From assembly GCA_003133425.1 (NCBI GenBank), contig PKXI01000043.1:1-15405 (forward strand): DNA of 15,405 bases, read 5' to 3'. The stretch's first letter is position 1, and every line of letters begins with the position of its first letter. The stretch comes from Acidobacteriaceae bacterium (GTDB lineage Bacteria; Acidobacteriota; Terriglobia; Terriglobales; Acidobacteriaceae). Below the pieces are notes generated by a model. It saw only the letters and a program-made list of their open reading frames with translations, made no database searches and was not told where the DNA came from. The translations under genes and the position numbers were made by a program. Shown here in pieces: positions 13,716-15,405 of the stretch.

Positions 13716-14639
13716 TTACATCATTGGCTGCTGCGCGTATTCTTCTTCCTCTTCAATGCCGTAGCGGCGGAGAAGGTTGGGAAGGCTCTGCGAGAAAGCC
13801 GAGCGCGGCATGACTGTGTCGCAACCTACCTCGACGGCCTTCGCCTTCAGGTCGCCCTGGAGGTGATTGAGGAAGCCGACGATGGAGGTGGCCTTTTTGA
13901 GCTTGGTTTTGAATTTGGGGATCAAGGTCATGGGCTTGGCGTTCAGATTGTTGAGATCGAAGACCAGCAACGTGGGCTTTTCGGCTTCGGGCAGGTCGAG
14001 CAGGCGCGCCACGGAATCCTTGTCGCCTTTGAGGAACTCTACCTTGATGCCGAGCTTGCGTGACGTCTCCTGAATCTTGGCCTGGAAGAACAGATCCTCG
14101 ATGAAGCAGAAGATGCGAGTGGGAGCATCATCACGGACGGGAGCAGGCGCTGGCGCTGCGTAGGCGTCAGGGTAGTAATTGCTGCCGTGGTTATTGCTCA
14201 TCATCTGGATGGTGGAAGGCGGTCCGTCGGCTACGTTGCCGTTGACGGTGCGGTAGCTGTGGTCCATGGGACCGACAAACTCGCGCGGCCCGCGCTGCTT
14301 GCCCTTGCGCTTGCCCTGCGTGCTGCCGTTGATGCTGTTGCCCGGCTGCGGAGGTGGGGCAGAGGTCTTCTGGAAAAACTTTTTCTTCTTCCGCGGCTGG
14401 TTCTGGTGAACCTGGGGCGGCCTCTGGTGCTGCTGCGGCGGCTGGGGTGGCGCCTGCGCTTGCGGCTGGGCCTGTGGCGCCGGTTGTTGCATTTGGGGCT
14501 GCTGGGCCTGCGGCGCGGCTTGCTGGCTGGATTTGTTCTTACGGCGGCGGCGGCGGCGGCGATGCCCTTGCGACGGCATCTGACCATTGTCAGGTGCGGG
14601 CCCCGTTTCAGGTTGGGGCTGGGTTAGTTCTGTTGTCAT
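13716..14639 (-). CDS. Basic disordered N-terminus fused to a receiver-like domain
   Basis: This 307-residue protein joins two very different parts. Residues 1-170 are predicted disordered: seven arginines (27-33), a long Gln/Pro-rich stretch (39-82), a KKKK block (84-87) and a second basic patch (109-116), which suggests binding to nucleic acid. Residues 174-294 resemble a CheY-type receiver: RIFCFIEDLFF, then LLVFDLNN with D228 at the phosphorylation position, GFLNH, and VMPRSAF. Where true receivers have an invariant lysine there is R279, so it may be a pseudo-receiver that does not use phosphorylation. A short acidic tail follows. The ATG at 14639 has AGGAAG seven bases upstream. A strong terminator follows. 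I do not know its partner. Confidence 0.8.
   Translation of the reverse strand: MTTELTQPQPETGPAPDNGQMPSQGHRRRRRRRKNKSSQQAAPQAQQPQMQQPAPQAQPQAQAPPQPPQQHQRPPQVHQNQPRKKKKFFQKTSAPPPQPGNSINGSTQGKRKGKQRGPREFVGPMDHSYRTVNGNVADGPPSTIQMMSNNHGSNYYPDAYAAPAPAPVRDDAPTRIFCFIEDLFFQAKIQETSRKLGIKVEFLKGDKDSVARLLDLPEAEKPTLLVFDLNNLNAKPMTLIPKFKTKLKKATSIVGFLNHLQGDLKAKAVEVGCDTVMPRSAFSQSLPNLLRRYGIEEEEEYAQQPMM
14542..14561. repeat. CGG triplet run coding for the arginine tract
   Basis: Over six CGG units in a row encode six CGC arginine codons on the minus strand, followed by CGT. A triplet run can change length without a frameshift, so the tract may vary between strains. Confidence 0.7.
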
Positions 14640-14908
14640 GCGTATACTTCCTGGAACTTTGCTATTTGAGTCATCGGGTTTAGAGGTTCAGCTACTTTCC
14701 AACACATGCCTGGCTTTCGTTGCTGCACGTTGTCCAGCGTGGACAAAAGACGCAGCGTTCGCCGGCGATACGAATGCAAGGCACGAAGCAGGTTGCCGGG
14801 AGCGGGATTTTCGACGCGAACTGCAATAAAAACCCCTGCGTCCCAAACATCTTTGAGCAGATACCGCAAAGCACGCGGCGAACTTCCTGAGGCCGCTGCT
14901 TTCACCAC
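14636..14908 (-). CDS. Doubtful 90-residue hypothetical frame
   Basis: This frame would start at a GTG and end in a TGA that overlaps the ATG of the receiver-like gene (ATGA), an arrangement seen in coupled genes. The predicted protein, with RYLLKDVWDAGVFIAVRVENP in its first half, matches no family I know. There is no good ribosome-binding site at the start, and it may be chance or the remnant of an older gene. Confidence 0.2.
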   Translation of the reverse strand: MVKAAASGSSPRALRYLLKDVWDAGVFIAVRVENPAPGNLLRALHSYRRRTLRLLSTLDNVQQRKPGMCWKVAEPLNPMTQIAKFQEVYA

Positions 14909-15405
14909 CCACGAACCGAACTCTTTAACTGAGGGGTCTGTGATTCAACAAGCCGCACTGGTTCAGCTTCCTTGGCCCTACACTTCAAACTCTCTGGAAA
15001 ATGCTGTAGCCGTGCAATACACAGGAGCCTTGTATTGGCTCCATCCGCTGGTCAGGATTGGTACGTTACGGCCTGTGCTTTTCTCAGGTAATGCCCTTCC
15101 TATGCGAGCTTTTGCCGCGTACAGCTAAGTATGAATTGAACTGGCCGGCGTTTTTCCTGCTCGGCGGCGAGCTTGCTCTACCCGAATCCGGGTGGCCCGC
15201 GTCAGCCGCTTGATAGGCAACTCCGATACTACAGCGAAGCGTTACGGCTGGCAAGTGCGACTTTAGTGGGATCGGCGCCGGGGAATGCGAGCGAGCACGC
15301 ATTTCCAACCTCGGCCACAAGAAACAAGAGCGTTACGGGAGCGGGGCACACAGCACCTTCCACGACCAACGGAAAGGTACTAGAGATCCGGCAAATAAAT
15401 ACTGT
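14909..15405. other. Right-end region without a recognisable gene
   Basis: I see no gene, RNA or mobile element here that I can name. It contains overlapping inverted repeats at 15014-15042 and three copies of CGTTACGG (15064-15071, 15240-15247, 15331-15338). A few short frames exist on both strands without ribosome-binding sites or known motifs. It may be a long upstream region of the receiver-like gene or degraded coding sequence. Confidence 0.5.

Noticed and set aside
14706..15128. 140-codon plus-strand frame at the right end
   Set aside because: It has no ribosome-binding site or domain and overlaps the opposite-strand leader region; coding support is too weak.

Overview
The window looks like an Acidobacteriota chromosome segment, probably class Terriglobia. 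This is inferred from gene content and from a family of intergenic palindromes with a shared GGGGCAC tail; no rRNA or marker gene is present to confirm it. A decayed integrated element occupies about 1-6177. Host chromosome occupies about 6178-15405.

The left part reads on the minus strand and ends at a tRNA-Ser(UGA) gene (6178-6267), a classic integration target. From the tRNA inward it holds: a tyrosine integrase that has lost its whole centre (5766-6072); a gene-free stretch with several inverted repeats (5303-5765); a 482-residue protein with disordered, charged and Cys/His-rich parts (3854-5302); a small hypothetical gene (3369-3608); a 240-residue protein with weak resemblance to phage single-stranded DNA-binding proteins (2514-3236); and a P4-type primase-helicase (2405 down to 3) split by one in-frame TGA. 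An integrase, a replication protein and a possible SSB form the replication and integration core of a phage, satellite or integrative element. The two enzymes needed for movement and replication are both broken, so the element is probably stranded. Its far end lies outside the window.

The host part starts with L-threonine 3-dehydrogenase (tdh, minus) upstream of the tRNA. Divergent from it is a secreted GH67 alpha-glucuronidase with an extra C-terminal domain resembling a carbohydrate-binding module (plus). A minus-strand pair follows: a cytoplasmic molybdopterin oxidoreductase with one [4Fe-4S] cluster, then a membrane-anchored rhodanese. A HIT-family protein (plus) and a protein with a basic disordered N-terminus and a receiver-like C-terminus (minus) complete the genes. 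The last roughly 760 bases hold no gene I can name.

The intergenic DNA is rich in structure. Four palindromes share a CCCA...TGGGGCAC frame (10070-10108, 13471-13500, 13535-13569, 13593-13622), and two of them show compensatory changes in their stems. Short tandem repeats with an AGGGA core occur both between genes (13411-13439) and inside the molybdoenzyme gene (11705-11736). The strongest candidates for something new are the palindrome family, the structured leader at 5316-5475, and the pattern of decay in the integrated element. I do not see a complete novel defence or other multi-gene system.
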